Assembly: GCF_032854445.1 (NCBI RefSeq)
Contig: NC_088299.1
Location: 10,907,608-10,971,607, forward strand
Direction: 5' to 3'
DNA: 64,000 nt
Source of the DNA: Liolophura sinensis
Taxonomy: Eukaryota > Mollusca > Polyplacophora > Chitonida > Chitonidae
The translations under genes were made by a program, and so were the position numbers. Positions 1 through 39,023 of this stretch are shown one piece after another (within the stretch, counting starts at the first letter, position 1; the number at the start of each line of letters is the position of its first letter). The notes under the pieces are model-generated. The model saw only the letters and a program-made list of their open reading frames with translations. It was not told where the DNA came from and did no database searches.

Positions 1-1886
1 TGCCTCAGGCCCAGTGAACCGTGTTTGCTACATTGTGGGCAAGGTGACATGCACACAAATACATGATGGCTTCTTCAGGCCAGCTTAACATCCCTTCTAC
101 ACCTCTACACCTGCCCCCATTCTGGCCATTCCCCACACCCCCGCCCCCATTTGGCAAAATCGGTTCGGTCGGTCTCGCACAGAGTTCTTTTTAAACAGGT
201 ATCATCGCTGACGTATCTGCTGCAAGCTACGTAACTTCTGGACTGACCCCTGTCACCTTAAGAAAACTGTACTTTGCCACCATTTTTACGCTCCAAAGAG
301 AAATCTGAAAAATCTGTTTGTCCTGTTGAATGTTATTACACATCATAATATGCACATTAAGAAATAAAACCAAAGCGTTTCATGTAGCTTTTAATTGCAG
401 CTATCGGACATTTAAGTAGTCATCAAAACGGTGGAAATAGCTGCAGTACCTGTAATGTGGAAGTTATCAGATGGCGGATATGATATTTGACCCTAACCCA
501 TGGGGTCACTAACAAACTTGTTATAAGCTTTTCATGGACTTTTGGGAAATGTGCTCTTAATCACATTTGCTATATTTGGATATAATTCTGAAAAAGATCA
601 AAAAAAGTTTGAGAGATTAGCTAGTTGTGTGTGTGTGTGTGTTTTTTTTTTACCATATTTTCCCATTGCTCAAGCATTTAGTGTTTGCAACATTGGTCAA
701 TCGCTGTGGAACATGATTCTCCTGATTATTGGACCTGGCAGGTATTCTGTCCAGTAGGCAGTCTCTTTAGCCTGCGTGATGGCACGAGGTTGTGATTCAA
801 TTAAAGCCAGCAGTTTCTGAGAAATGCGTACAATGTATGTGTTGGAAAGATTTGATTATAAAATTAATTGTTACCACGAACTAACATTGTTTGTATCAGA
901 CGTAGTATTATTTTGAGAACTTTTAGTATGTGACACCTGTGTGTGGCTATAGTCCTGACGACCTCACAGTTCGAAATTGAAACAGACTGTTCAAGATGGC
1001 GGACAGTTCTGTTGAATACACTTGAATGAGTTACCATGGTGGCATATGATGATTTGTTTAAAAACTGAGAAAAACTGTTCTGTCTTTCTTTCTTTACGAA
1101 CCAGAGCGATGTGTGTTTCAGAATCAAGTTTCAAGATGGCAGACGTGGACATTTTTTCTATTAGTTTGAAGCCAGGTTCTCGTACCAGTATCTATAATGT
1201 GATGGTTCACATTCTTTTTTCACAACTATAGGTTTAGTACATTGATGATCAACATTGCCGTAACATTAAAACGATTGTTGAAGTTAATCTCTGGTAAACA
1301 TTACTTTTTTTTCTCTTTGTTTTTGGTTTCTGTTCCGAATCTTCTTTAGGGGTTATCTCCCTTGATGAAAGTGTTGCCTTTTGTGAATCAAAGGTAGAAA
1401 GCATTAAGCCGTTGCTGAGAAATAAAGAAAAGACTAATTTTATAGATTTATTTCGTAGAGCCTCTTTAAGTAGTCAGCATTTTTATTTGAGCCTATACTA
1501 AAAAGTTTTAGCCTCGAGTCTTCCGCAGTGCTCTTGTGCGTTTACAATCAGCCATGTTTTATGTTTTTGCGTAAACAAATTTTTTTCATACTCTTAGCAG
1601 TTAGAAGAAGAGCAATCAACCCATTTCACCGTCCATGGACTCTAGTTATTGGCCTTTTTTGTAAACCCTCTATGTGCACTGTTTTTTATATGTGCGCCAT
1701 ATCATCAGTTCATGGTAGCATTTTGCATGATCAGAAAAATGGCTTGAAAATTATCAGTTGACATTTTAATGTTTTGAAGTGAAAATGTGACAATGAATGC
1801 AGGCGTTGGTTACCTTGACATTTCATGTTGTAGCATGTACATATAGTTTGAGATAATATGATATGATGATTTTACTTCAATTCTGC
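1..1886 (+). other. mTOR intron, no gene seen
   Basis: No ORF or exon resembling the preceding mTOR HEAT segment was found. Contains a (GT)n/T run at 626-650, three AAGATGGCNGA-like motifs (470s, 990s, 1130s) and one GGTTATCTCCCTT motif at 1351. Confidence 0.6.
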
Positions 1887-2136
1887 GGGCCTCCGTGGCT
1901 GAGGGGGTTAACGCACATACACTAACGCGGCATAATGACCCAGGAGCCTCTCACCAATGCGATTCCTGTGAGTTGAAGTCAAGCTCATGCTGGCTTCATC
2001 TCTGGCCGTACGGGGGAAGGTCTGCGAGCAACCTGCGGATCGTTGTGGGTTTCAGAATACGGTCTCCTCACACCATAATGCTGGCCGCAGTCGTAGAAGT
2101 GAAATATCAGTATGCCAATCAAATAAATAAATAAAT
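1887..2136 (+). mobile_element. tRNA-derived SINE, family 1
   Basis: Starts gggcctccgtggctgagggg, has a box-B-like gtgagttgaagtcaag, the conserved middle ctcatgctggcttc, and the 3' end gtgaaatat...caatcaaataaataaataaat. Full length but diverged; lies just upstream of mTOR exon 1. Confidence 0.85.
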
Positions 2137-2176
2137 ACTTCAATCCTTTGCTAATGATATCTTCTGTGTCTTTCAG

Positions 2177-28353
<26,177 letters not shown>

Positions 28354-28507
28354 TGTTGTACAGTGCAGTGAATCAGGCCAGGTGATAGTGGTACAGGGAA
28401 ACACATCTGTGTTTGAGGGACAGCTGGGGACTGGGTACAAGTTCATGTACATAATGGACTCACATACTAGATTATCTAGAGTTGGAGAGTGAAGTTTTTT
28501 TTTTTGT

Positions 28508-28528
28508 GGGGAGCGGGGTGGGCAGGGG
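28508..28528 (+). other. Potential G-quadruplex in mTOR 3' UTR
   Basis: Four G runs (4, 4, 3 and 4) separated by loops of 3, 1 and 2 bases, on the coding strand about 155 bp after the mTOR stop. Canonical G3+N1-7 pattern. Confidence 0.6.
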
Positions 28529-28774
28529 AGGAGGGCTTAGGGACAGAGAACAAGACAGATATAGAGGTAGGGTTTGATCAGTTTGACTACTACGGGAAGT
28601 AATCAAGGTTCATATTTGGCCATCAAAACTCCGGAAATTCAAATGAACTTTTCTAGGCCTTGAAGAAAGTATTTTTTTTGTTGTTGTTGTTGTTGTTGGG
28701 CCTGGGAAGGTCTTGAAGTTGAAATCCGGTTTGGCACATGTACAGTGGCTGATCTATAATGTACATGTAGTGAG

Positions 28775-29568
28775 TGGACATCCGCGGATTACTTGAGGCA
28801 CTTGTGTGTACATGTAGCAAGTTGACATCCCCGGATTACTTGAGGCACTTGTGTGTACATGTAGCGAGTTGACATCCCCGGATTACTTGAGACACTTGTG
28901 TGTACATGTAGCGAGTTGAGATCCCTGAATTACATGAGGCACTTGTGTGTACATGTAGCGAGTTGACATCCCCGGATTACTTGAGACACTTGTGTGTACA
29001 TGTAGCGAGTTGAGATCCCTGAATTACATGAGGCACTTGTGTGTAGATGTATCAAGTTGAGATCCCCGGATTACTTGAGGCACTTGTGTGTACATGTAGC
29101 AAGTTGAGATCCCCGGATTACTTGAGGCACTTGTGTGTACGTGTATCGAGTTGAGATCCCCAAATTACATGAGGCACTTGTGTGTACATGTATCGAGTTG
29201 AGATCCCCGGATGACTGGAGGCACTTGTGTATACATGTAGCAAGTTGAGATCCCCGGATTACTTGAGACACTTGTGTGTACATGTAGCGAGTTGAGATCC
29301 CTGAATTACATGAGGCACTTGTGTGTAGATGTATTAAGTTGAGATCCCCGGATTACTTGAGGAGCTTGTGTGTACATGTAGCGAGTTGAGATCCCTGGAT
29401 TACTTGGGGCACTTGTGTGTACATGTAGCAAGTTGACATCCCCGGATTACTTGAGGCACTTGTGTGTACATGTAGCGAGTTGAGATCCCTGGATTACTTG
29501 GGGCACTTGTGTGTACATGTAGCGAGTTGAGATCCCTGGATTACTTGAGGCACTTGTGTGTACATGTG
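28775..29568. repeat. 47-bp minisatellite downstream of mTOR stop
   Basis: About 17 units of gtgtgtacatgtagcgagtt then gagatccccggattacttga; probably in the mTOR 3' UTR or immediate flank. Confidence 0.95.
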
Positions 29569-29579
29569 AAAGTTCAGCT

Positions 29580-29585
29580 AATAAA
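29580..29585 (+). terminator. Candidate mTOR polyadenylation signal
   Basis: AATAAA 1.2 kb after the stop codon, immediately after the 47-bp minisatellite and followed within 10 bp by a T-rich run. A second AATAAA lies at 30605-30610. Confidence 0.35.
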
Positions 29586-29639
29586 GCCATTTTTTTTTTT
29601 GCTCTGAGTTTTTATAACTTAAACTGAAAATGTATTCCA

Positions 29640-32600
29640 GATAGCCTGTAAAATGTGGTTTTTGTTTTTGCGTGAGGATAAAGCTTGGAAATTTGAATCC
29701 TTTAAAATGTACGATCCCCGACTCTTAATGTATGCTAATGTAATGGATGAGATAGAATAATTTGTTGAATAGTTCATTATGAAACTTGTATGATGTCCCA
29801 TGTACATAATGGTTATGTATATAATAGTGTATTTGTGAGAGGAAACAGGCTGTTTGTTTCGAGATTTCATGGTTGCTAAGGAATAGTTTGTGTGTAAGAC
29901 ATTCACATAATGCAGGTATTTGTGGATCGGGGCAGGGGTTGATATGTGGAACTAAAATGTTAAGTTATGAACGTATGATCACATCACGTAGTACCATATG
30001 ATTTTGATCTCCACCCCCAAAGTAGTGCTAATTACAATATATACTAATCAAAATGGTGAACTGTAGTGCACGTTTACCACATGGTCACAACAGAGTCGAC
30101 CATTTGATTTTGTTCTTTATGAAAACTAATTATAGACAGTTTCGGCACGGCTTGAAACCTGGCTGGAAGACTCAGCAGGCAAGAAAGTAGGCTGAGAGGG
30201 TACCATGCATAAATGGCAATGGATGGAATTATTGTGAAGTGAAATTTATTTGAATTATTTTGTTGTCATTTACACTGTGTACTAAACGCTTTAGTGATTG
30301 ATTGCTGTCATATGTTTGTTGGGCAGAAGTGCAGTATATGTTGTGGAACTTTAGTGTCGTTTTACCTAAACATACACATAATTGTATATAGTGACAAGAA
30401 TTTGCGAATATTAAATTACCAACATATTTGCTTTAATCGCCTTTAACCATTTTTGAATAATTATACTCTAACTGCAGTCGAGTTAAATATTGGGAAGGAA
30501 CACACTGATACAGAATATATACCAATGTCTGTACATAAACACACATATTCATTCTTCTGTATGGTTTGTCCTAGATTATTCCAGATTCTCATTTTCCTCG
30601 TAAAAATAAAGTGAATTGGTCAAATTTTTTGATGTGATGAAATAATTACTAGATGCCATTTAAAGTGTAAAGTGTACTTTCTTACAAGGTGGATATAATA
30701 AAATAGAATCCAAATGACAGTTTCTTGTTTTTAGACAGACATGTGGTAGGTAGTTTATTCAGCGCCTGTCTACGTTACAGGTTTCCCTCCATTCACAAAC
30801 ATAACAAAATAAAACCCCTCTAAAATTGTTCATTCCTGAGTAAGTCCCCCCAAAATGTCATATTTTGGATCTTCCTACGTAGGCCTACATTTGATTTCTC
30901 ACAATAGATAGACAAAGTGCTGACCATCCAGGCATGCGTCAGTATGTGGCCGTTTGCCATCAGCCATGTCAGTACGATGTTTCAGTGAGGCGGAACCATC
31001 TGGTTGCTAGGAAACGTTGTGGTGACCTGACCACATATACTGCCGAAAGCAGCAGTATAGTTACAGGTTTATCTGTGGAATGTTCCCTCAGTGAACCCTC
31101 CATGAACCAATAAGCTGGTCACTTCAAACAAGATGTAATTCCTGGTTCAACTACGGCTTTAAGTCAGGAGGTTTTGTCCAGTTACTGCTGGGGTCTGTGG
31201 TTTCCTCAGTCCTATTTGTACCTTCTTAAACTGACAGTGGGTTTAAAAGTGAAATATTCTTGAGTATGTTGTAAAACATCAATCAAGAAATAATAAATAG
31301 TATAACAACTCCAATATTTTACTGGTGAAATCAGAAATGGCGACTGTGAAGCTCCATTATTTCCATCTTTATTTCAGCTCTGTTCTTCATTTATACTGGT
31401 AATCCATTGGCAGAAGACAAAAACTGTCAGGTTTGCCAGGTGCACGTCAAGCCTCAATCCTGACTGAGATTTGGTCAAACCAGTGAGAACTAGGCCAGAT
31501 GCACCTCACAGGCCAACTGCACCCCAAATGGACATTATGTCCTTGATGCATCTCAAATGCCATCTGCACCTCACAAGCCAAACACACCTCAGAGGCCAAA
31601 TACACCTTACAACCAACTCCAATTTAGAACAGAATCTGAACAACTTCCCAGGATACATTACAGAAATAATTTATTCCACAAAGTTTACCCGACAGTAAAA
31701 GGTAAGGAGAGAAGATTATTGCTGGCAGCCACCAGCCAATCAACATTGAGTTTGATTGGAACATTTGGATAATTTACAGGTCCACAGTCTATATAGATAT
31801 GATTTTATCTATCATACAATTGCAAAGATTTAAAGTCATCAAAAGACCATCTTCAGACCTTGTACATGCTCAACAGTTATGACTTATTACCATTTCACTT
31901 GGGCCAAAATTATTTCCTGCCCAATATTTGTGCAATAATTCCTCCTGTTTAATTTTTTTAACACGACTTTTGATGAACCCATAATTTTGATCAATCCTGG
32001 GATTAAACTAAATGAAGCTAAATGTGTACAGGTAAGGTGATAGAAAATGACCCACATTTCAGGCCTTAAGAAATAGAGAACAGTTTGCATGCAGCTAAAA
32101 CATCTAATTGTAAGTTTTAATTTCTCATTAATTTTCACATTATCAGAAAACTATATCCTTTCTACAGTACACGCATACATTTTATATTTTTCACTACATC
32201 TGACGTTGGTAACCACGGAAATATACATTAATTTTTATCCTTCCCGCAGGATTACATCATGAAGCCTACAGCACTAAAGGCTGTTCACATACACACAGAC
32301 ACACAATGTAAAAAAAAAAAAAAAAAAAAATCATAAATTACAGGACTAAGTAAACAAGCTTACTCTACTACTGGTACAGAGTCACACAGACATACCTGTT
32401 TACAATAGTGCTTGGTGCTATGATGCCAACTAGTAACAATCGTACCATTACCTTAATATTAACCTGATTTATTCTAGAACTATCAATGCATTCAGAGGTA
32501 CATCTCGTCAGGCACAAATAACCACATTATAAATGTACAGTTGCTGTTATACATATATGCTTTTATGTACAAACGCATTAAAGTAAAACAAAGCTAAAAT

Positions 32601-33950
32601 ATGAAGTAAGTTTCATCATATAGACAGCTGAAAATGCATAAAACTCCTTCCAATCATTTTTTTGGATTTTTTAGGAGTGTTGAAAGGCATTCAAATATTT
32701 GAAAACTATGAACGTCTTTGAGCCATACTGACAGAACTCTGCCATTACCTTTTTTCCTGATGTTCACCAGAAGGAAGGAATTTTTTGGGAATATTATTTC
32801 AGGAGTCTTTCATGCATGGGTAAAAACGGTTATTCCAACATTCAGTGTCGTGAATAGAGTTGAAAAAACTTCCTGTCACGTCGGTTCCTAACCTCTGATA
32901 GTATGGTCAATAAAGCCCACCGTATATAGAAATCAAATGTATCAGTGCCTTTAACGCTTTTCACAAAAATCTAAAAAATTAAATGGAAGCATGTTTATGT
33001 ATAGTTTTACAGGGTCTATTTAGAGATACCTACTTCGATTTTTAGAGGTCTTTTCCTTCAACTTAATCTTTTGACATCCTAAAAACAGCTGAGATTATTC
33101 ATGTACAGTGTTGTACAGTTACATGTACCTGTAGCTGCACAATTACATCTTTCACCAGCTAGGGTGGAATCTTGTGTAATCACACAAACATCTTGGCCTA
33201 CAAGTAAACAAATTTGGTGCAGGTCACTGGAACCCACAAGAACCCAGTCTGCAAAGAACATGTCTTTACCTTTACAATATTAGCTTATTTCATTGGTGTT
33301 CAATGTGCTTATACAATTTTTTTCTGTCTGAACTTTCAGGACATTATACATATACACACGAGTAAACTGGTTGACAGCATTTTGGTACAAGTACATAAAA
33401 AGCTGTCAGTGACTGTTAATAAGCTTATAGCTTGACTAGTTTCGTGCAAAATACACAGCGGCTAGTTTATAGGATGGTCTTTAAGCAACAATCTATCCAA
33501 TCCTTTTCAAGCACATTTTCATGTCCATACTATACAGGATATACTCTCCAGGTAACAGTGACAGGTAGATCTTTTGGGGCTTGCACATATGCAACCTATG
33601 CAAAACAATTAAGTTTCTATATATGTACATGATGTACCAACCGGTTGCTTTAATTATGCTACACACATGCACAACACACTGGAGGATTTTCCCCAAGGAC
33701 TAAATGCTAAACTTCTGTATGGAAAGCTCCATTGACCATATGTTCGATTAAGGCACAAGGGAGACAACCTTACAAATGTACGTTGGGTTTTAAACACTTG
33801 TGGTTCTCTATACTATACTAGGATATCATGATTGTACAAAACACAGACATGGTACATGTCCATTAAAATTTCTTTAAGGGCATCTGACATAACTTTTTCA
33901 TATGTGCCAGTTGTGAATATATTCTGTTCTACCGATATAATATATATTGA
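29640..33950. other. Intergenic, no gene seen
   Basis: Between the convergent mTOR and SLC12A9 genes. Holds an RFX X-box-like GTTGCTAGGAAAC at 31013-31025 in sequence loosely similar to SINE family 3, a degraded SINE and a 21-base poly(A) at 32310. Otherwise unremarkable. Confidence 0.6.
31140..31302 (+). mobile_element. Degraded SINE, family 1
   Basis: Weak head; clear 3' end gtgaaatattcttgagtatg, taaaacatcaatcaag. Confidence 0.6.
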
Positions 33951-33954
33951 CATA

Positions 33955-34548
33955 CATGCATGCTGCAGTTGTATTGTATGCTGCTGTTGTATGCATGCTG
34001 CAGCTGTATGTATGCTGCAGCTGTATGCATGCTGCAGCTATATGCATGCTGCTGTTCTATGCATGCTGCAGCTGTATGTATGCTGCAGCTGTATGTATGC
34101 TGCAGTTGTATGCATGCTGCAGCTGTATGCATGCTGCAGTTGTATGCATGCTGCAGTTGTATGCATGCTGCAGCTGTATGTATGCTGCAGTTGTATGCAT
34201 GCTGCAGCTGTATGTATGCTGCAGCTGTATGTATGCTGCAGCTGTATGTATGCTGCAGCTGTATGCATGCTGCAGCTGTATGTATGCTGCAGTTGTATGT
34301 ATGCTGCAGCTGTATGTATGCTGCAGCTGTATGTATGCTGCAGCTGTATGCATGCTGCAGCTGTATGTATGCTGCAGTTGTATGTATGCTGCAGCTGTAT
34401 GCATGCTGCAGCTGTATGTATGCTGCAGTTGTATGTATGCTGCAGCTGTATGTATGCTGCAGTTGTATGCATGCTGCAGTTGTATGTATGCTGCAGCTGT
34501 ATGCATGCTGCAGCTGTATGTATGCTGCAGTTGTATGTATGCTGCAGT
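33955..34548. repeat. 17-bp minisatellite, ~34 copies
   Basis: Unit atgctgcagctgtatgt with T/C variation. It is dense in PstI-like CTGCAG and PvuII-like CAGCTG sites. As 17 is not a multiple of 3, frames on both strands stay open and give ORFs up to 259 residues that are not genes. Confidence 0.96.
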
Positions 34549-35793
34549 TTCAGAACGTATATCAAAGCACATAAACATGAACATAATTTTACAGGCTTAG
34601 CGCCACAGTAATGGAAACTTCACATAAAGCATGTAAGCACCCAATTTTATGAACTTTAATAGTATATGTATACATCATTATCACATGTAGAGTGCACATT
34701 ACAACATTTAGAATGAAACAACTTTCATTCGCATAATTCTTTTCTCTTTCAAAACCGTTTCTTTTTACAGCCAAATTGTATAAAAAATACTACAAATAGT
34801 TCTCCAAAAAAATCCTTCCAGGAATGCAATCTTCCTGAGTACCCTCACCTTCCATGCCTTAGTCAAAACAAAACAAAAATGAATTTACACCTGCATGCTA
34901 AAACAAAACAAAAATCAACTTAGAAAAGGCAACTACATGATATTCATATATTATATTCATAATCAACCATCAGTTATATATGTATCATCATGTACATTTC
35001 CCAAAAATCTGAACACAAATATCCATAACAGAAGTTATAGCAAATTGAAGATTAACTAAATACATATGTACAATGAGTATTCATAAAATTTCTATATAAA
35101 TCAAAAACAGTGAATTTTCTAACATGTTTTGATATTTTATTTACTGTAATACTTGAAATTCTCAAATAATCATAAAGATCCTGTAAATAATTTACTGTAC
35201 ATTATATTTTTGTGGATGATAACACCAATCACACGTAAAAATACTAAACACAGATCTTTGCTAAAGCCTTATCACTGTATCTACTGTAATGTATCTACAT
35301 GTTTACTATTAGCCATGTGACTAAACAAACATTATGCTTTTGCAATACTTGCCCCCTACTGGATTGTGCTCTTGAAAAAGTCAAAGTCCATTTCAGAACA
35401 AAAATGTCCATTACTCTGAAGCCATGTACTAAGTTTAATTCGGACAAATTCACCGTTTTGCAAAAAAAGAAGTTTAAAAAACTGTCAATATCCAAAAATG
35501 ACCATGATTTTGTGCAAAAAAGTATGAAACTAGAGGAACCTTGACAGTGACCTGTAACTTGTCAATTTGAAGCCGTTCACCAAGTTTCAGTACAATAAGA
35601 TGAATAGGATTCAAAGCAAGTGTAGAAAACTGTTTTGTTGCAGACTGACGGACAGACAGACTGGGTTCAAACCTTCAGTGTGTATAGAAGTACCGATAGG
35701 GGGCTAATAACTCTATTCAAATATACATAAAATAAAGGTTTATTTACAAAGGAGATCATAATTATTGAATATAGGAATATTCTCATATATTAC

Positions 35794-35796
<3 letters not shown>

Positions 35797-35826
<30 letters not shown>
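35797..35826. repeat. (TA)n microsatellite
   Basis: About 15 uninterrupted TA units in the intergenic region. Confidence 0.95.
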
Positions 35827-35827
<1 letters not shown>

Positions 35828-35842
35828 TGAACACAGATTTAT

Positions 35843-36063
35843 GTAATTACCCCACTTCCTCAATCTTTTCGCACATGAAAGAGTAACTTGCAGTGCAATT
35901 TATGCACCTTTGTAATTTGATTTTAGAAAAAAAAAATTGGATTGGCCAATTTCAGGGCCTAACAAAAAGTATACTTTTATTAGTAAACACAAAACAATGC
36001 CTTCAGAATATACTTGAACAAACACTTTGCAAATTTCTAAAAAGATTGAAGAATTACAGTACA
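35843..36063 (-). mobile_element. MITE copy D
   Basis: Reverse orientation: cctcaatcttttcgcacatg at one end, agggcctaacaaaaagtata and gccttcagaatatacttgaa inside, aaagattgaagaattacagt at the other. Confidence 0.8.
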
Positions 36064-36665
36064 TAACATGGAGTTCATAAGATCCAACAGTTAGAAAGTG
36101 ATTCTGTTGATTACAGAACTCCTCACTATACAACCTTCTATTTGAGATGTTCACATAAGTATTTTTATTCATGTATTGTATCACAGGGGCTCCTACTGGC
36201 CTCCTTGACCTCTGACCTCTTCTATCCTTTGCGATAGAGGCCAGCAAATTTCTGGGTGCACAGCAAGTCTTAGAAATGTTCTGAGGAATGATGGAATTCA
36301 GCAAAATGAATCAAAGCCTTAGTGATTGACAGATCTCTCTGTCATAATCTTTAGATATAACCTATGCTTAGTGACCTCTGAGTCCCACAAATCAAGGCTT
36401 AAAGATGTGATAAAGCAAGGAAGATATATAAAACGTTCAATGGAATAAACACATAACATTCTAATCCAATGTCAAATTTGGCCAGAGTAATCAGTAAATT
36501 GTGAACTGTAAGTCTTTTATCTGCTGCTACCAGCTGTTAAGGATGAGAGCTATCGATGAATGTAAAACTACGTCTGTAGTTAATCAGTTTTATCATATGA
36601 AAGTGAAAGATGGACATGCAAAAATAGAGCTCTCAGCTCTAGTACATGAAAGGGAAAACTAAAGA

Positions 36666-37390
36666 CAAACATGTGCAAACAGCACAGATGAACACTACAA
36701 GTCTATTTTACAGCTGCAATCACTCAGCTGTGTCGCCTGAAAATGAAATTGACATCTACAAACATGTGAGGGTAGCACACAGCATACATGAATAACCTGT
36801 GGAGTTTATTTTACAGCTTAAATCACTTAGCTGCGTTGTTTGAAACTTAAAGTGAAAGTTACAAACATGTGCAAACATCACACTGGCATACAGCCTAGAT
36901 GAACAGTATTGGGTCTATTTTACAGCTGTAATCACTCAGCTGCATTTAATGAAAGTGAAAGTTACAAATATGTGCCAACGGCACACTGGCATACAGCACA
37001 GATGAACAGTATGAAGTCTATTTTACAGCTGTAATCACTCAGCTGCATTGCATGAAACTGAAAGCGAAAGTTACAAACATATGCTTACAGCACACTGGAG
37101 TCAACTTTACAGCTGTGATCACGTAGCTGCGTTGCATGAAAATGAAAGTTACAAACGTGCTAACAGCACACTGGGATACAGCATAGATGAACAGTATGGA
37201 GTACAGCTGTAATCACTCAGCTGTATTGCATGAAAGTTACAAACATGTGCAAGCGGAAGGCTGGTTTACAGCCTAGATGGACACATAAAATTTGTTTTAC
37301 AGCTGTAATTGCTTGTCTGTATTACATGGGATACATCCTAAATGGACACACACAGCGTATTTTACAGCTATAATCACCCAGCTGTATTTA
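36666..37390. repeat. Diverged ~75-110-bp tandem array, SLC12A9 3' flank
   Basis: About eight units sharing ttttacagctgtaatcactc then agctgcattgcatgaaa and acaaacatgtgc. It starts 270 bp after the SLC12A9 stop, so it is probably transcribed as 3' UTR. Confidence 0.85.
36805..36810 (-). terminator. Candidate SLC12A9 polyadenylation signal
   Basis: TTTATT on the plus strand (AATAAA on the coding strand), about 850 bp after the stop, inside a diverged tandem array. An alternative is at 35739-35744. Which one is used cannot be told. Confidence 0.25.
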
Positions 37391-37657
37391 GTGTAATATA
37401 TGTTTATATGCAATATACAAACTTTAATAGCATATCTCAATGAAAACATTCACAACAACAAAACAAAATACACTGTAGGAAAGATGGGTAATGTGTTGCA
37501 AACAATGATACCTCCTAATACATTTGCTGTGAGGTAAAGCTATAAAGTGTAAACACTTATAAACACTGAAAGACTGATAACACATTGCTAGACTGACTGG
37601 GATATTGCGCGACATGTTTTCTGAAGTCACACAACAGTCCTCTAAAAGAAGAGATGA

Positions 37658-39023
37658 TCACAATGTGGTTGAGGTGACTGGATGTAGCCCATGCACAAAC
37701 ACAGTTGGGGGTAAATTCTCTGACAATGTTGTCAGCTGCTCCAGGTACGTTGAGTAGTTACCCTGAGAACTCGGAGGGCGTGGCAGGTAAAGGAATGTGA
37801 CCGCTGTCTGGACAGAATTGGACATGATCAGACTGTTCATTTCTCGACTGTAGTCATCTGGGACGTTCTCAAAGTCGGTCATGAGGACAGTACCGGGACG
37901 TGGGGTTTCCTCATTACGATCAGCCTCGGTGTCTGAGGCATTCAGCTTCTGGACCACAGTGTCCCACATGACGAGTTTTATCTGGGCCAGGATACGGAGC
38001 TGACGCAGGAACTGATCTAGACGTTTCTCTTTCTTTAGCGTGTCGTCGTTGGTGGCGTCCACACAGAGATACACCCTCAGGCAGGTCCTCTCGCGCCACT
38101 CCTTAACCATGTTCAGAATACAGGCCAACTGGAGCATGAACAGGCATGTGTTGTCGAAATAGCTGGCCGTCTCCGGACGAAACACGTTCACGGGCCAGAC
38201 GTCGATATACAACTTGCCGTTTGACGTCTTCAGCATCTTCTTGTCCAGTTTGTCAAAGTGTCGCAAAAGGAGTACGTTTTTCTGCATTTTCAGCGCATCC
38301 ACTATTAACTGCACATACTCCGTTCTGTTCACCAGCTTCTGATCGCTGATATGTCTAATCTCTGGGAAAGCATCTTCTAGATCTTTCTGCCGTCCATCCT
38401 CAACTGACCCAAAAAACACCCGCTTCTTTTTTTGCGCTTTACCAAAGGTATCCTTTGGCTCTAAATTGTCATAGAAGCCGAGGCAAATGGTGTTGGGCTT
38501 CATACCGCCGAGGCCCGCGATACGGACAAGATGGTGCATGCCTTCCACAACGTTCTTAGCCAGGGTAATTTCCACGAAAGCCTTGATCTTCAGATGGTCC
38601 ACCAGGCTAAGCCAATGAGGATACTCTTCCAGAACGGGGTCACGGCCACTCTGCTGTAAATCTCCTATCTTGACATGCCCGAGCACATACAGCCCGCCCT
38701 TCTTGATGTCATTGATGAAGTCGATGACTCCGCAGCTCTGACGTGGGTTGGACACCATGAGAAGGACCTGTGGTCGCCAATACTTGACATGCTCTTTGCG
38801 GCTGTCCAGCATCAGAAGGTATTTACGCACCTGATGGAAGATGAGAGCCTGACTGATAGAGCCCCAGGAGGTGGGTAAGGACTGGAAGTGCAGCACGATG
38901 ATGAGCACGAGCATGAAGATGATGGCGATGGAGGTGTAGATGGCAGAGATGAGGAAACACATGACGATACAGCCGATCATACCTATAGCGCAAGTGTACC
39001 AGGTGAAGTACTTGAAAGTAGGC
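37658..39023 (-). CDS. SLC12A9: SLC12A9 exon 11 (TM11-12, whole C-terminal domain, stop)
   Basis: A single 1366-bp exon encoding 455 codons including the stop. It begins [20 protein letters not shown], carries two hydrophobic spans, then [19 protein letters not shown] and the full C-terminal domain ending [12 protein letters not shown] with TGA. Having the entire cytosolic domain on one exon contrasts with the small exons covering the membrane part. Confidence 0.97.

Larger units (their letters stand above)
34550..36665. other. Intergenic, repeats only
   Basis: Holds a dispersed repeat-like stretch at 35390-35700 (accaagtttcagtacaataa, gactgacggacagacagact), the TA microsatellite and MITE copy D. 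No coding signal. Confidence 0.6.

Noticed and set aside
33832-34611. ORFs up to 259 residues on both strands
   Set aside because: A 17-bp tandem repeat with no stop in any frame; not a gene.
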